DNA from: Pelomyxa schiedti
Taxonomy: Eukaryota; Evosea; Pelobiontida; Pelomyxidae
Length of the DNA: 64,000 bases
Reading direction: 5' to 3'
Assembly (NCBI GenBank): GCA_020536535.1
Contig: JAHLWZ010000016.1
Location: forward strand, 226,925 to 290,924
In this document: in pieces, positions 38,603-50,600 of the stretch
Layout of the letters: every line of letters begins with the position of its first letter
Position numbering within the stretch: the stretch's first letter is position 1
Translations under genes and position numbers: made by a program
Notes under the pieces: generated by a model
What the model saw: only the letters and a program-made list of their open reading frames with translations
Told to the model about the DNA's origin: nothing
Databases searched by the model: none

Positions 38603-40624
38603 ATGTCCGCCACCGAATCACCGGCGACACCACCGCAAAACGCACAAACGGCGGCCGCTACAACCGCCGCGGCAGCGTCGGCCCCGATCGCAGATCCGGA
38701 AGACGACGTTGCGGCCAAGTACGACTTGACCACGTCGTTTTGCAAGTACCTCGATCCCCATTTGTTGTTGCCAATGTTGGAATTCGTTCAGACAACAAAC
38801 GTGCGTTGCGTTTATTGGTGGTTTTTTCCCCTTTTTTTTCCCATCGTTTTGTCTTCCGCTTTTTTTCCCCCTGTTCTGAGGCTGAAAACAGCTTTATGCA
38901 CCAACGGATGTACTGAGAAGCAAAGTGGACCTTCTCAACAAGACTAATATGATTGATTTTGCATGTGAGGTGTTTGCAGAGTTGAAAGGTGCTCTTTTGT
39001 CCCTTTTGGTTGTCTCTAACGTGCTGGTACAATAGGACTTGAAGGGGACAAACCAGCTCCTGTAAGTGCATTTCCTTAGAGTACCATTCTAATACATCTC
39101 CCAAGGAGTATGTTGAGAGTATGAAAAATCGAAGAGATGGAGTTATCAACCAAATGCGAGAGTTCAAATCAAAGCTGGAACCTATTCTCAAGGCAATAAG
39201 GGATCCAGATACAACAGAAGCCACCGAATTCATGAAATTGAAGACAAACCGTGAGGCATTAGAATTTGTGCAGGGAAGATCAGAAGCACAAGTTTGTGCC
39301 ACAGTACTCTGAGGAATATTTACAGTCTCCTAGATTACACCAGCCAATGTAGAAATACTGCAGCAGGCAGCCCGGTTTTTCTTCAATTGCGGCGATTACA
39401 CACAAGCATCCGAGTACTTAAAGTACTACCACATACTGGGTACAAACCCGAACTCCCTTAGCAGTGCCCTTGTATGCAAATTAAATCTCACTAAATTATT
39501 CTTTTTTTTTTTTTTTGGTTATCCAAATGATTCTTTTCCACACGTTCCTAACGGTTTTTCCAGTGGGGTGAACTGGCATGTGACATTTTGCTCCCCGATC
39601 TTGACGATGCAATTACTGTAATAGAACAAATCAGAGACAATATTGAAACAAAGGTAGACCAAATGACTTCTTCGTACCTTATTAATTTGTCTAGTCCGCC
39701 TTTGATGCAGTGCCCCACCAACGCCTCTGGCTGATACACTGGGCCATGTTTCCTTTCTTCAATAGCACCAACGGTAAGTGCAAAAATTAAATGACCCTTT
39801 TTCTAATGTTTCCAGCACAAGGGCAAGCAGCCATTGTAGATCTTTTGTTTCAAGACAAATACCTCCACATCATACAAACCACTTGCCCTTACATTTTGCG
39901 ATACTTAACAGTTATACTGATTACAACCAAGCGCAAACGGAGCCTTTTGAAGGTGATCCAATGGAAACCCTGTGTAACTAACAATATTTTTGCAGGATCT
40001 TGTTCGAATACTAAAGCAGGAGGCACATACATACAGTGACCCCATTACACAATTCTTGGTTGAGTTGCAATCAAACTTCGATTTTGAAGCCGCCTATCAA
40101 CAACTTAAACTGTGCAATGCTGTAAACTATTTCTAAGCGAAGCAATTTTTCACTTTTCTGTAGGTCTTCGACAAAGACTACCTTCTCAACTCCGTGAAAA
40201 AGACTTTCTTTGAAAATGCTCGACAATTTATAGTCGAATCTTTCATCAGAATACATCAACGCATAGACCTTAGGTAAGCTTTTGCTGTAAACGCAATACT
40301 GATTCGGTCTAGAATGCTTGCACAAAAGCTCGAAATGGATGTGGACACCACTGAGAAGTGGATTGTTGACTTGATGCGAACTGCCCATTTGGATGCTAAG
40401 ATTGATTCCGAAAATAAACATATAATCATGATGGCCGCCATGCAACCACCCAATCCGTGCGTCTTTCCCATTTTCTCCTTACCACATTTTAAGGCACACG
40501 AAGGTACCAACAAATCATTGAGAAAACCAAACAACTAGCTGTGAGAACCTACACAATGGACACTCATTTAGGCAAACAAGGGGACAAGTTCAAGCAATTC
40601 CGTCCCTATCACAAGTACCATTAA
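38603..40624 (+). CDS. EIF3E: Translation initiation factor eIF3 subunit e (INT6)
   Basis: PCI-domain subunit of eukaryotic initiation factor 3, which loads mRNA on the 40S ribosome. After an Ala/Thr/Pro-rich start of about 40 residues comes AKYDLTTSFCKYLDPHLLLP and MLEFV, the classic eIF3e N-terminus. Then VDLLNKTNMIDFACEVF, RDGVINQMREFKSKLEPILK, ARFFFNCGDYTQASEYLKYY, SSALWGELACDILLPDLDDA, RLWLIHWAMFPFFNSTN, TTCPYILRYLTVILITTKRK, TYSDPITQFLVELQSNFDFE and FFENARQFIVESFIRIHQRI. The PCI winged helix is MLAQKLEMDVDTTEKWIVDL and AHLDAKIDSENKHIIMM, and the end is YQQIIEKTKQLAVRTYTM. All match eIF3e in order. There are about ten exons, with introns of about 40-90 nt. The C-terminal tail is short. 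Confidence 0.95.
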
Positions 40625-40815
40625 AATATATTACACAACCTCTGCTTGTTTTTCCCTTTTGCGCGAACGCAACAATCACAATCACTGATCTGGTGATTTC
40701 GTGAAAACTGTTTCGGCACGGAAGGAATTTCAAAGAACAGCCGTTAATTGCAACCCAAGTTGTTTGCCGAAGAGAGATTCTTCCAAACATCGTTTTTTGT
40801 TGGTTGTTGTGAACC

Positions 40816-41965
40816 ATGAGCGCAAGTGATGAGGCAGGCCCAGACGTCGAAATGAGCAAGGCCGGGGACTCTAAAATGGTCCAGATCCAATCCAATCGTA
40901 CCTACGATGAGCGTGTATTTTGTTGCTGTTGCAGGTTGATGGGCCCAGCTCTCAGTTTGTATTTTGGGGAGATTGGCCTAACTTTTTTTCTTTTATGGAA
41001 TAGACGCAGCCCACACGTGAGGTGTTTGATTTTTACTTTTCTGGCTGTTGGGAGCATTGTTTACTTGCCAATAGCACTGGTGCCTTCCCTTTTCGTTGTT
41101 TGCTTGTAATAAGTTCATCCCTATTTAAAATGGTGAATTCTGTTGCTGACAAAAAAGATATGATTACTAGACCGTGCTCAGATCCGTGGCCTGGTGTGAT
41201 ATTGGCGCTTACTGTGCAGTGGGTGTCACTTACCTTACATATTTTATTGATTGTGCATTTGGGATCACTTCACGGCATCTCTGGTTCATGCGTGACGCGG
41301 AGAGCGTATATGATTATGTAAAAAGGATCAAGTCAGTTCCTCCTCTTCTCGCGATTCACTGCGAATGTTATCATTACGAGGTCTATTTGTATTCATTTCG
41401 TTGACTGGGGTTTTTTACGTCCAAGCACAGACTAGAACCAGACATATAACGGAGACAGATTCACAAGGAAATACACATACCAGAACAGAAACCTACACTG
41501 AGAAGGTTACAACCCACACAGAAACCGAAAACTTCTCGTGAGTTTCTGGATTTACGAGTTCATGTTGAATTTACCAAGCTCACAAGATATGATCGCTGGG
41601 AGGACCACTCCGGAGATATCACAGTAGATATCGCCTCCCGGCGCTACATCAAGGTTGATTATGAAAAGACTTGGAACTGCGGAGACAGCCGCACTGAAAA
41701 TGCCTGGCAGAAGTTCCAGAATGACTTCAATAGAAGGAACGAAAAAAGAGACACACACTACAGCTGGCATACTTCCTATTCCATTGATGGGCTTCATGGC
41801 CACATGCTCTCTGTCACCGACCTCTCCAAGAAGTCACCTATGTTGGCCTGGAGGTGGTACTTCCTGTTCAGCATTTTCCTATTGTCCTATCCTTACCGAA
41901 TGTGGGTGGAAGGAATTGCCGACTACGCCAAGTTCACCTTTTCCAAGCACGTATTCGTAAACTAA
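40816..41965 (+). CDS. TMEM151-like membrane protein
   Basis: Probable multi-pass membrane protein. After a cytosolic N-terminus (MSASDEAGPDVEMSKAGDSK) come hydrophobic segments (CLIFTFLAVGSIVYLPIALV; PSLFVVCL). After introns the conserved core reads MRDAESVYDYVKRIKSVPPL, AIHCECYHYE and then, across an intron at about 41380-41427, TRTRHITETDSQGNTHTRTE and TYTEKVTTHTETENF. A C-terminal part follows with YDRWEDHSGDITVDIASRRY, AWRWYFLFSIFLLSYPYRMW and VEGIADYAKFTFSKHVFVN. The order (VYDYV..I....P....HCYHY, then R.R.......G...T.TE.Y.E.V.TH...F, then a late membrane segment with YPYR) is that of vertebrate TMEM151A/B. Molecular function of that family is unknown to me. The region 40915-41100 could be coding or partly intronic. 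Confidence 0.75.
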
Positions 41966-42126
41966 AAAAATGCGGTATTTATTCCCGTCAATCGTACGGC
42001 GGCACACAAGGATACGACTTGTACTGGGAGAATAAAATAATCAGAACAGAACCCCGTCATTTCGGTGGTTCCAATCAACAGATTGTTTCCCAGAAGAAAA
42101 ACTCTCTTGCAAGTTGTTGTGAGCGA

Positions 42127-44052
42127 ATGTCGCGTACTGTGGACACCAAGGGAGGGAAATCGGTCGTGGTGGTTGTGCTTCCTCCTCCTCGTATCCCTTC
42201 TCCGTCGATATCTGTGCAACAACAGCAGCAACAGCAACAACAAACACCTGTTGTTGGCGGCAACCCCTCCTCAGTCCCCCTCCTACCCATACAACAACAA
42301 CAACAACTCCAGTCGCCGCAGGGGTTTGAATCTGTTCTGCTTGACGACCAAGTCGGTGTGTCTAGTAGTACTCTACAAACAAACACAATACCAATACCGA
42401 TGCAACACACGAAAATTAAAAAGCCCTGGTGCTTCACGAATCTCATTGTGTGTATTCACGTGATAGGCGCCAACAGTGACATAATTGTGGGAGGAGGGCG
42501 GGATGAATCTGACGGGGAGTTGGAGACCGGCGAAGTCGTGTGCGATGACGGCGGCGATGGTGATAATGGGCTGGATTTGGAGTCTGGGGAAGTGGTTCTC
42601 GGCAAGAGGGAATCTACAACAGCTCCATCTGTTTACGAGAAGCAGATGGCCCCGCCGAATAAGAGGACAAGAATCGCTGACCAGTATGGAGTATGCTGAT
42701 TTTTGTGTATTTTTCTCCCTTTCCTATCTCACGTGAGTTCAAACTGATGCATGTATATATAGAGCACAAACATGTTTGTCACCAAGTCAAAAGCAATTGT
42801 AGTCAAAGATCGTGAAAGGCAAGCTGATGGTGAAAGGGACAGAGACCGACACGATAGGGATAGGGATAGGGACAGAGATAGGGACAGAGATAGAGATAGA
42901 GAGAGGGAACGGGAGAAGGAGAGGGACCGTGAACGGGAAAGAACAAGGGAAAAGGAAAGGGCCAGAGAAAGACAAAGAGAAAGAGAAAGAGAAAGAGAAA
43001 AGGAAAAGGAAAGGGAAAGGCAAAGAGACCGCGAAAGAGAGCGAGAAAGGGAAAGAGAACGTGAAAGGGAAAAAGAAAAGCAAAGGGAAAGGGAACGAGA
43101 AAGGGAAAGAGAGCGAGAACGAGAACGTGACAGAGAAGTAACAAGAGCACGAGAAAGAGAAAAAGCTAGGGAGAGGGACCGGGAGAAGGATAGGGACAGA
43201 GACAAGGAAAGAGATCGGTCACGAGAAAACAGAGATAGGAAAAATGGCAATGATAGGAGAGAAAGGCAACACAAGCAGAGATCAAAAGAAAATAGAAGAG
43301 ATTCGCAACTAGAGTCCAAGCCTGAAAAGGACTTGAGAAGAGAAAGAGACCGCCAACAAAATGGGGAAAGGAAAAAAAGCCCCAGAAATGCCCTGGGGAA
43401 AACAGGGAATTCTCTCCAACCAAGTACAACAGAACCACAACAGAGCACAGAAACAAGAAAAGACCGACAACCAAACGAGGACTTGTCAAGCTCATCGCTA
43501 ACTACTGCAAACTCCAGCGCAAGCGCAAAGCAATCCAGCACTCCCATTGCTGCTAGTCCACCACAGTCAATACCCGAACATCTACAACAGCAGCAACCTG
43601 CCGTTGCTCCAGAAACAACATTTCTCACAGCACTTCGCCACAACCCCCTTTCCATGATTTCCACCCCAGAAGCACCCCCACTCGTGATGGACTACTCTTT
43701 CCTAAGCTCACTTGGACACCTTTCTGCAAAGCTTTGTGGACCTGAACTTTGTGAGAAAATATGCTCTTTGACCAACCAGAACTTGTTTGTGTCACCAAAT
43801 GGAGCAAGTGGCACTGCCACACTAACATCAACAGCACCACCAGTAACAACAGCAGCAGCACCAGCACCAGCACCAGCGCCAGCGCCAGCAAAGAAGAAAT
43901 CAACACCACAACACCTAGTGAAGAGCTCACCAGCCTCTCTATGCATTGGTTGCCTTGAGCCTGCGGCACTGTCAATGTACTGTAAGCTTCTCATGCAGCA
44001 CCACACCTCCCCCGTGTTGTTGTGCTCACAGTGCCGTCAAAAGCTACCTTGA
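42127..44052 (+). CDS. Arg/Glu/Asp-rich nuclear protein with Cys-rich C-terminus
   Basis: The 5' exon encodes poly-Gln tracts and acidic motifs (DGELETGEVVCDDGGDGDNG; LESGEVVLGKR). An intron at 42690-42751, donor GTATGC, joins ADQYG in frame to the next exon. That exon has about 140 residues of nearly pure RD/RE/ER repeats (42818-43220), then Ser/Asn/Gln/Pro-rich sequence. A compact segment follows with SFLSSLGHLSAKLCGPELCE and KICSLTNQNLFV, an Ala/Pro spacer, and a cysteine cluster CIGCLEPAALSMYC ... LLCSQCRQKLP. Alternating-charge RE/RD domains are typical of spliceosomal and transcription-associated proteins, so a nuclear role is likely. The cysteine cluster resembles the C..C..PA...YC half of PHD/CXXC1-type zinc motifs. 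I do not recognise the full protein. Confidence 0.7.
42818..43220 (+). repeat. purine-rich low-complexity tract (GAGAAA/GACAGAG type)
   Basis: About 400 nt almost without pyrimidines on the + strand, made of imperfect AGAGAAAGG, GATAGGGACAGA and GAACGGGAA units. It codes for alternating Arg-Glu and Arg-Asp and is kept in frame throughout. The opposite strand is consequently open as a Ser/Leu/Phe-rich frame with no biological support. Confidence 0.85.
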
Positions 44053-44287
44053 CTCCGATTCGTGTGGGAATGCTACCCTTGTCGCCCATCAATGGAAGCA
44101 GCACAAGAATAGAAAGGGGAACAAGGTTAAGGGTTTTAACTCCTTTGTTATGTTGGTGGTTGGTGTAGTTATAGGCTGAGTCACACTCTGAGTATCTTCC
44201 CCAAAGATCCCAACCAGCAGACCTTCCGCGAACTAATCAACGGTCCAATCAGTAACCAACTTAGTTTCATCACACCACCTTCGACTC

Positions 44288-44575
44288 ATGCAGGTGTGTG
44301 TAAGGCAGCCTTACAAGCTACCGATAGTTATCGACGTGCCGGGCGCGGACTACACCATCGACTCGTTGATGGTGCAGCTTGAGGCTGAGACCGGCGTACC
44401 TGTGGAGCAACAGAGGCTGATTGCCAACTGCCACCTGCTTCTTCGGGGCCACACGCTGCATGACTACTCTCCTTTCCGTTCCATTCACTTGTGTGCCGCC
44501 TTGTTTGGTTTGTGGGAGACTTATGGTGCTTACAGGATAAGGGCCCCTCCTGATCTGGAGTTAAAACAAGAGTGA
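44288..44575 (+). CDS. Small ubiquitin-like protein
   Basis: A 95-residue reading frame whose first 76 residues follow the ubiquitin fold: MQVCVRQPYKLPIVIDVPGA, DYTIDSLMVQLEAETGVPVE, QQRLIANCHLLLRGHTLHDY and IHLCAAL. The QQRLI, L..G.TL.DY and late hydrophobic strand positions align with ubiquitin. The end lacks a clear di-Gly and continues as GAYRIRAPPDLELKQE, so it is probably a non-conjugated ubiquitin-like module rather than a modifier. No intron is needed. The 230 nt upstream could hold a further exon, but no start with better support was found. The stop lies 50 nt from the stop of the convergent receptor kinase. Confidence 0.75.
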   Translation: MQVCVRQPYKLPIVIDVPGADYTIDSLMVQLEAETGVPVEQQRLIANCHLLLRGHTLHDYSPFRSIHLCAALFGLWETYGAYRIRAPPDLELKQE

Positions 44576-44625
44576 ATCACTGTGGGGCAATTTGATTCAA
44601 AAGAACAACATTTCATTCACATCTT

Positions 44626-47600
44626 TCAGCTTTCCCCGTTGTCGTGGGTGTGCTTGTGTTTGTGAGAGTGGCGTGATGATGACTTGGAACAGAGCAACTC
44701 TTTGAGGAGTGCGTCCAATGTATCCACGAGTGCAGAAAATGAAGGTCTGGCGTGCGGCTCCTGTGCCCAGGCACTTTCTATAATGTCACTTATCTGCTTG
44801 TCTACGGTGGGTGGAATGTCCAGCCGCTTTTGGAAGTAGATAGGAGTTTAGAAAACTTTTAAAGGGGTGCGTGGGAGGGGAGTTCAAACCTTTCCAGAAA
44901 CAACGAAGTTGACAATCTGCCAACTTGTTGCAAAGGCCTCTTGGTTGGCATATGGTTCTTTGTCGGACATCAGAGACCACATCATGACTCCAAAACTGTA
45001 CACGTCCGCGCTTTGGCTGTATTTTCCTGCATTCACCAACATTTAGCTTTATTAGTTGCTTGGTTTTAATGTGGAGGAATCAGAAACCTGAATCCAGCAG
45101 CTCAGGGGCCATAACTTGGTTGGAAATGAGAATCGGGGAACGAATTGAGTTTTGGGGTACTTACATACGGGGGTTCCAACCCCTTTTGTGTAGTATTGTG
45201 TTGCCTGTGACACGTTGATGTCTCTGGTGGTGCCGAAATCGATCTGCATTTAAATAGATTCATGTTGGAACACCTAGTTGCAAAGGCGACTGAGTACCAA
45301 TTTGCACACAACGTCAGATGTGATATCCAGTGAACACATTAGTAAATTGTCTGGCTTTAAGTCTCTGGGAAGAAACGATCATTTTAAGAACCCGTTTTGT
45401 CATTTCAAACCTGTGCAAAATTGAACATTGGTGCAGATAGTCCATTCCTGAGGAAAAATAAGAAAATGTCATACTTTTGACTTGAGTACCTCGACAACAA
45501 TCCAGCATGCATTTTATCTTAAATGGTACGGAAAACTTGTGTGCCAGCGCACATGCACGTACACTGCCCAAGCTCAGAAATTCCTGTAAAAGTAGTCTGT
45601 GAGACTATTTTGCGGTACTTATTTGTGTGCGCAACATTTCACCCACCGTAACAATGGCTAGCTTTCCCGGAATGTGTGATGCCCCAACAAACCGCACAAT
45701 ATAAGGAGATCTGCAAGAAAGGTGAATAAGATAGCAAAGATACGTCTATTACTTTAATGCCTCCATCACTTCCACTTCGTGCTTAAAGTCTTCAATTACA
45801 TTTTTTTCCGAGAAGGTTTGATTTTTGAGCATCTTAATGGCTACCTGTGAAAATAAATGAGTGCCCCAGGTAGTTTTGGGTTTTTTTTACCTCTTGTCCC
45901 CTCCACTCCCCCCTAAATACGGCCCCAAATGAACCTGGGATAAATCTTCAGTGTGGTTGAGGATTTACAAGGGTTACCTTCGCCAACTGGAGGAGAAAAG
46001 AGAGTGAATTCATCGGGATCTGAAAATATATGTGAGATTTCGAAAGCATGTTTGAAGCAAACCGAGGAATGAAGTTAGTTTCGATTCTACCACCAAGGGC
46101 AACTTGGTGTAAATCTCGGCAGCGCCCCATTTGGAGTGTGGGCAGAGAGCAATCGTCACTAGCATGTTAAGCCTAGCCGTGCAGTGAATGACTGCAGTTA
46201 CCGCCACTTGAATCTCCTCTCCCTTTTTGAGTCGATTTTAGATAAGGAAAATAGTCAGGTATCCTCGTACAGGCTTCAGGAATGCAGAGTTAGGCTCAGC
46301 TTGAAGAGTAATTTTGGCACTGTAATATTCAGTTATTAACTAAAATAGATGATTGTGTCGCTATGCTACCTTCTGGGAGGAAAGAAGGTAAACATATACT
46401 TGGACTCAGAGTTATTTGTTACTGTGATTTGGTTCTCTATTTGCTCTGCGACTGGTGCTTGCCTTGTAGTGTATCCAAAGTGAAGCTTAGGATCACTGAA
46501 GGAAAGAGGAAACTCCTCAATTTCAACAAATCTAACAGTACGTTTGTATATGGGAATCTATTTGTAATTTTCTAACTTAGCAGTTCCAGCTTCGAAGGTC
46601 TCCATAGGCTTGAGCTCTGTTCCTTGAATAAAGATGTCTTCCTTGAAAACCGTTTCTTCAGGCCGTCTTCGTCGTTTAAGTGGTTATTCTCAGAGGGAAA
46701 AGAGAAAACCTCTTTTTTCTGGAGATCAAATATAATACAAGGCCACAGCCAACAATGAAAGAAATAGGGAGAATGGTGGACAATAAAATTATCCCTCTCC
46801 TTTTTAATCCCTTTGATTCAGAGGATGAGGATTTCGCGTTTTCACTACTCAACTGGTCTTTTGAGAATCTTAGAAGGAAAGAAAAAGGAGAGAGCTGAAC
46901 CAGTAAAGGTGAACTCGTCGGAGCACATTACGTTATCAATCTCAACAGTGTAAATATAAGCAGGTCTCGAGATCAGGGAGCCTGATATGAAAAACTTGAC
47001 AATCCAGTTGGGGTCAAACCCTGCACTGGTTATTATGCTCCACTCCAATGGGAGTGTCTCAAGGTCGTCTGATAGTGGAACGCCCAACTCGAACCTGGTG
47101 TTTTTTAGGGACACACTTTCAAGGGAAAAAATTAAACCATGAATTGGAAGTGCCGGGTAAATAGGACGATTTTGGGATCCATGTTTTGTTTCCTCCATTT
47201 CCATCAAAAACCATGATCTCAGGGCCTGACTGTATTGATGGTTTGTAGGTAGTTTTTAATGTAGGTAATTTATCGTACTTCCCACTGTAGTCCATTACTT
47301 TTGATGGCAAAAATTATCCTAGACCCCGATAAGCATTTCGGCAACCAAGGAATTGCATACCAGCTAAAGCCTGAAGCGCTGATGAAAGTGTAATTGGTGG
47401 TGAAAGTGGCATTAAAAGATTCCTCATCAGTGGTTAAAAGAACGTGAGAAGCTTTATGCAGCGGATCTGTCTCGGTATCGTCAACGGCCGCCGTTAGGGT
47501 GCATTCACCACAGGTCCAGAACTTTACCAAAGCTGAGTCAGCAGCATCAAACTGCCATGTCGTGGATTCTTAAAATCAGGATAATAAAGAAAGAAGGTTG

Positions 47601-50600
47601 GTGGGCTTGGTAGACTTTACATTGCCTTCCTTACCAAGATTAAATTCAAGATCTACCAAAGGGTACTGTACACATTCACTATCTCGGCAAGCGCTGATAC
47701 TCCACGTATATATTGAGTAAGAGGCAATGGGGAAGTCAACAAACACTGAAAGAGACAGAGTAGATGTAGTCTAACCAAAATGAGGAATTTTTTTTTTTGT
47801 TTTGAAGAGCATACATAATTCTCAGGAAGGTTCCAAATAGAGACATTATAAGTTGTGCAGTTTGGGTTGTACTCTGTACAGGCATATCCAAACCTTGCAG
47901 CAACCCAGGAGAAAGTGAAGGACGGCCTTTATTGATTAAAAACCCTCTCGTGAAGTCTTCATACCATAAAACGGAACTGACTTGGAGATCTGCATCCGTG
48001 GATGTAGGGTAAAGTGGAGTCGCTACCATAGTAATGGGTGCCGTAGGAAAACTTGGAATGCATAGTCCACGATCTATGAATGAGTAGAGTCAGGTTCATG
48101 GATGTTCATCATCACGTTTATACCTTCACTACTTATGGCCATAAAAATAGGCATAGACTGTGCTATATTGCACAAAAAAGTGATTTTGTAAGTACACGGA
48201 AAGACAGAAAATAGAGCAACCAGAATCATTGGGAAGTACGGTGGTAGTGCTAAAAAATATTGATGATGACGTAGAGCCGCCAGCGAAGATGCGTTCATCA
48301 ACATGAAGGGTATATAATGCGTTACTTCCTGAGGTATCACCAACAGTCCAAGCATTGAATATTGAATGACTTGTAATATTGATATAGCCTGTGTTGGGAA
48401 ACTCAAATAAATAGTCTCTCAAGGCAAATGATGGAAAAAACCCAAATAGCCCAGTGACGAGGTGTTTAGAGTTGAAAGCTGCAGCTGCCCAACAAAGAAG
48501 AGAAAGTCACCTTGCACTGTCACATCATAGGGTGTAATAGTAGTTCCAGAGCCACTTGGGAGAAACCAAGTTGAGATGTTCAACCACCCATTTGTCCACC
48601 ACAATAAAGAAACCTGAGAGGACATAAGGTTGTGTACTGCAGATTAAGAATAGGGTACTTGAGAAAAAAACATGACTGGATACTCGGTGACGTCATGCGG
48701 ATTTTGAGCACTGGAGAAATCACTGGAATAGGTATAACCCACAATGTATGCGTCATAGTCTTCTATCACAACAGAGGAGCACTTATCATAAGACTGTGTA
48801 TCCGGTTATATGTGTTAATTCATACTTTCTCCTCAACCTGACTTCCATATATTGCTGAACTCGAGGTGAAATCACTTTGGTCCGGTTGAAAGACATGCAT
48901 GAACAGACATTGAGTATTGTAGTTGACATAGCATTCCCCAATTGCTACAATGTTCAAAATGTTGAATCGAGAATATGCTGAGACCTCCGTCAAACTGGCA
49001 GTATACGAATCTACAGTTTTACAAAGGGAAATAGGGATAATTATAAGAAATCCGAACTCAGTGATCAAGTCAAACCTGAAGTAAAAGTACAAAACAGAAG
49101 TGTCCAATCAGTGTCCCAGTCGAAGACCAGGAGCAAACCATGCTCTTGAGTTGAATGAGAAGAGCACCCTTGTGTTGGAAAGTCTCCTGGAACTGTTGCC
49201 GTCAGTATCCTGTACCACAGGTGAAAAATATATCCAAGTAGAAAAATATGTACCTGTATTTCCCTTCAATGAGTAAAATGTCAGTGAAACGTTCAAGATT
49301 ACTCATTCCTCCCCACCTAATGGACCAGCTTACGCTACAATCAGACATGTTGTAGGCTATGACTACTGCATCGACAGTGAGAGGGGCTGTAGTGTAAAGC
49401 AAGCCCGTTGGGGCACCATCCACAATCAAGGCAACATTTTTCCCAGCTCCGACAACATAAAATAGGCCAGCTTCCATGTCAACAGACACTGCACTGGCAA
49501 CACCAGTTGTGTCAAAAACTTTGGAACATATTACTTCACCAGATGGATCTAGTTTTGCAACAAAGGGCCCGTCAGAGTATCCAACAACGTAGGAATCTTT
49601 TTTGAATTTTGTGATTATTAATTTGTATGAAAGAGAGGTTGGGTCGTCTTACTGCCAGATGAGTCAGTGTCCACGTCCGTCACATTCCCGACAAGGCCGT
49701 GTTCAAGGTATGTAGAGAAGAAATAGCCGCTGTCCTCTGATGACAACTTTGCACAATTGGAAGTGCAGGTTTCATTTACGATCGCACAACCAACATATTC
49801 CTTGCACACAGTTGAATCAAGGGCACTGCAACTGCTGCAGTAGCTGCTAATTGGAATGCAAGTTTGCGTAGATGAGCACCAATTGCAGAAGAGATTGCTT
49901 AGTCACTGTAAGCAAAACAAGCGGGAGGTATTTACAGAAAAGAAAAGAATAGCAGGCAAAAGTGAATGTTACTAGGAGAGCATACTATTCGTAACAGGCA
50001 TCTTCTGTCAACTGCTCAGAACAGCTTTCACAAGTCGCATTATCCATTGAACATGTATCTCCGCATGTCATGCAAGAACTTGAACATGCGTCAGCTGAGA
50101 TGTCTTCACACTCAGAGCACCACTGAGAAAGAGGTAAACACATTTCTACATTATTACACCAGTTGCATCCATCAGGATATCTGTGTTCTTTTTGTGAGAG
50201 ATGGGAAAAAATACAAATTATGAGTACAAGGCACAAGTGATTTCTGTTGTTTGTTCCATGCACGTTACACATTCAGATTCACATGACTGGGTCTCCTGAC
50301 AGAATAAGCACCCTTCATTGCTGGAAAAAATGTTTAATGTTTCAAACGGATAGTGTGTCATCTTGACTCGTACCTGGTGCAATTCTCTTTAGAGATATAT
50401 GCACACGAAACGCATGAGGATGCCTGACACACCCCTAAATCTCTGCACCAGTTGCACATCATCATTGTGCAGTTGTATTCATCTGACCAACTTGAACATG
50501 TTCCCTGAACTAAGAAATATTCTTGCATCGTGGTATTTGATGCCACCATGAGGCTGTACTTGTTTTTGGTGTTGAGAGTTGAAGAAGCAAGAATGACTGT

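Noticed and set aside
40942-41110. GTGTAT...GCAG as a 22-nt intron in the TMEM151-like gene
   Set aside because: Shorter than any secure intron in the window and the frame stays open without it.
42729-43664. 311-codon minus-strand frame rich in Ser/Leu/Phe
   Set aside because: It is the complement of the RE/RD repeat; the + frame has splice support and natural protein ends.
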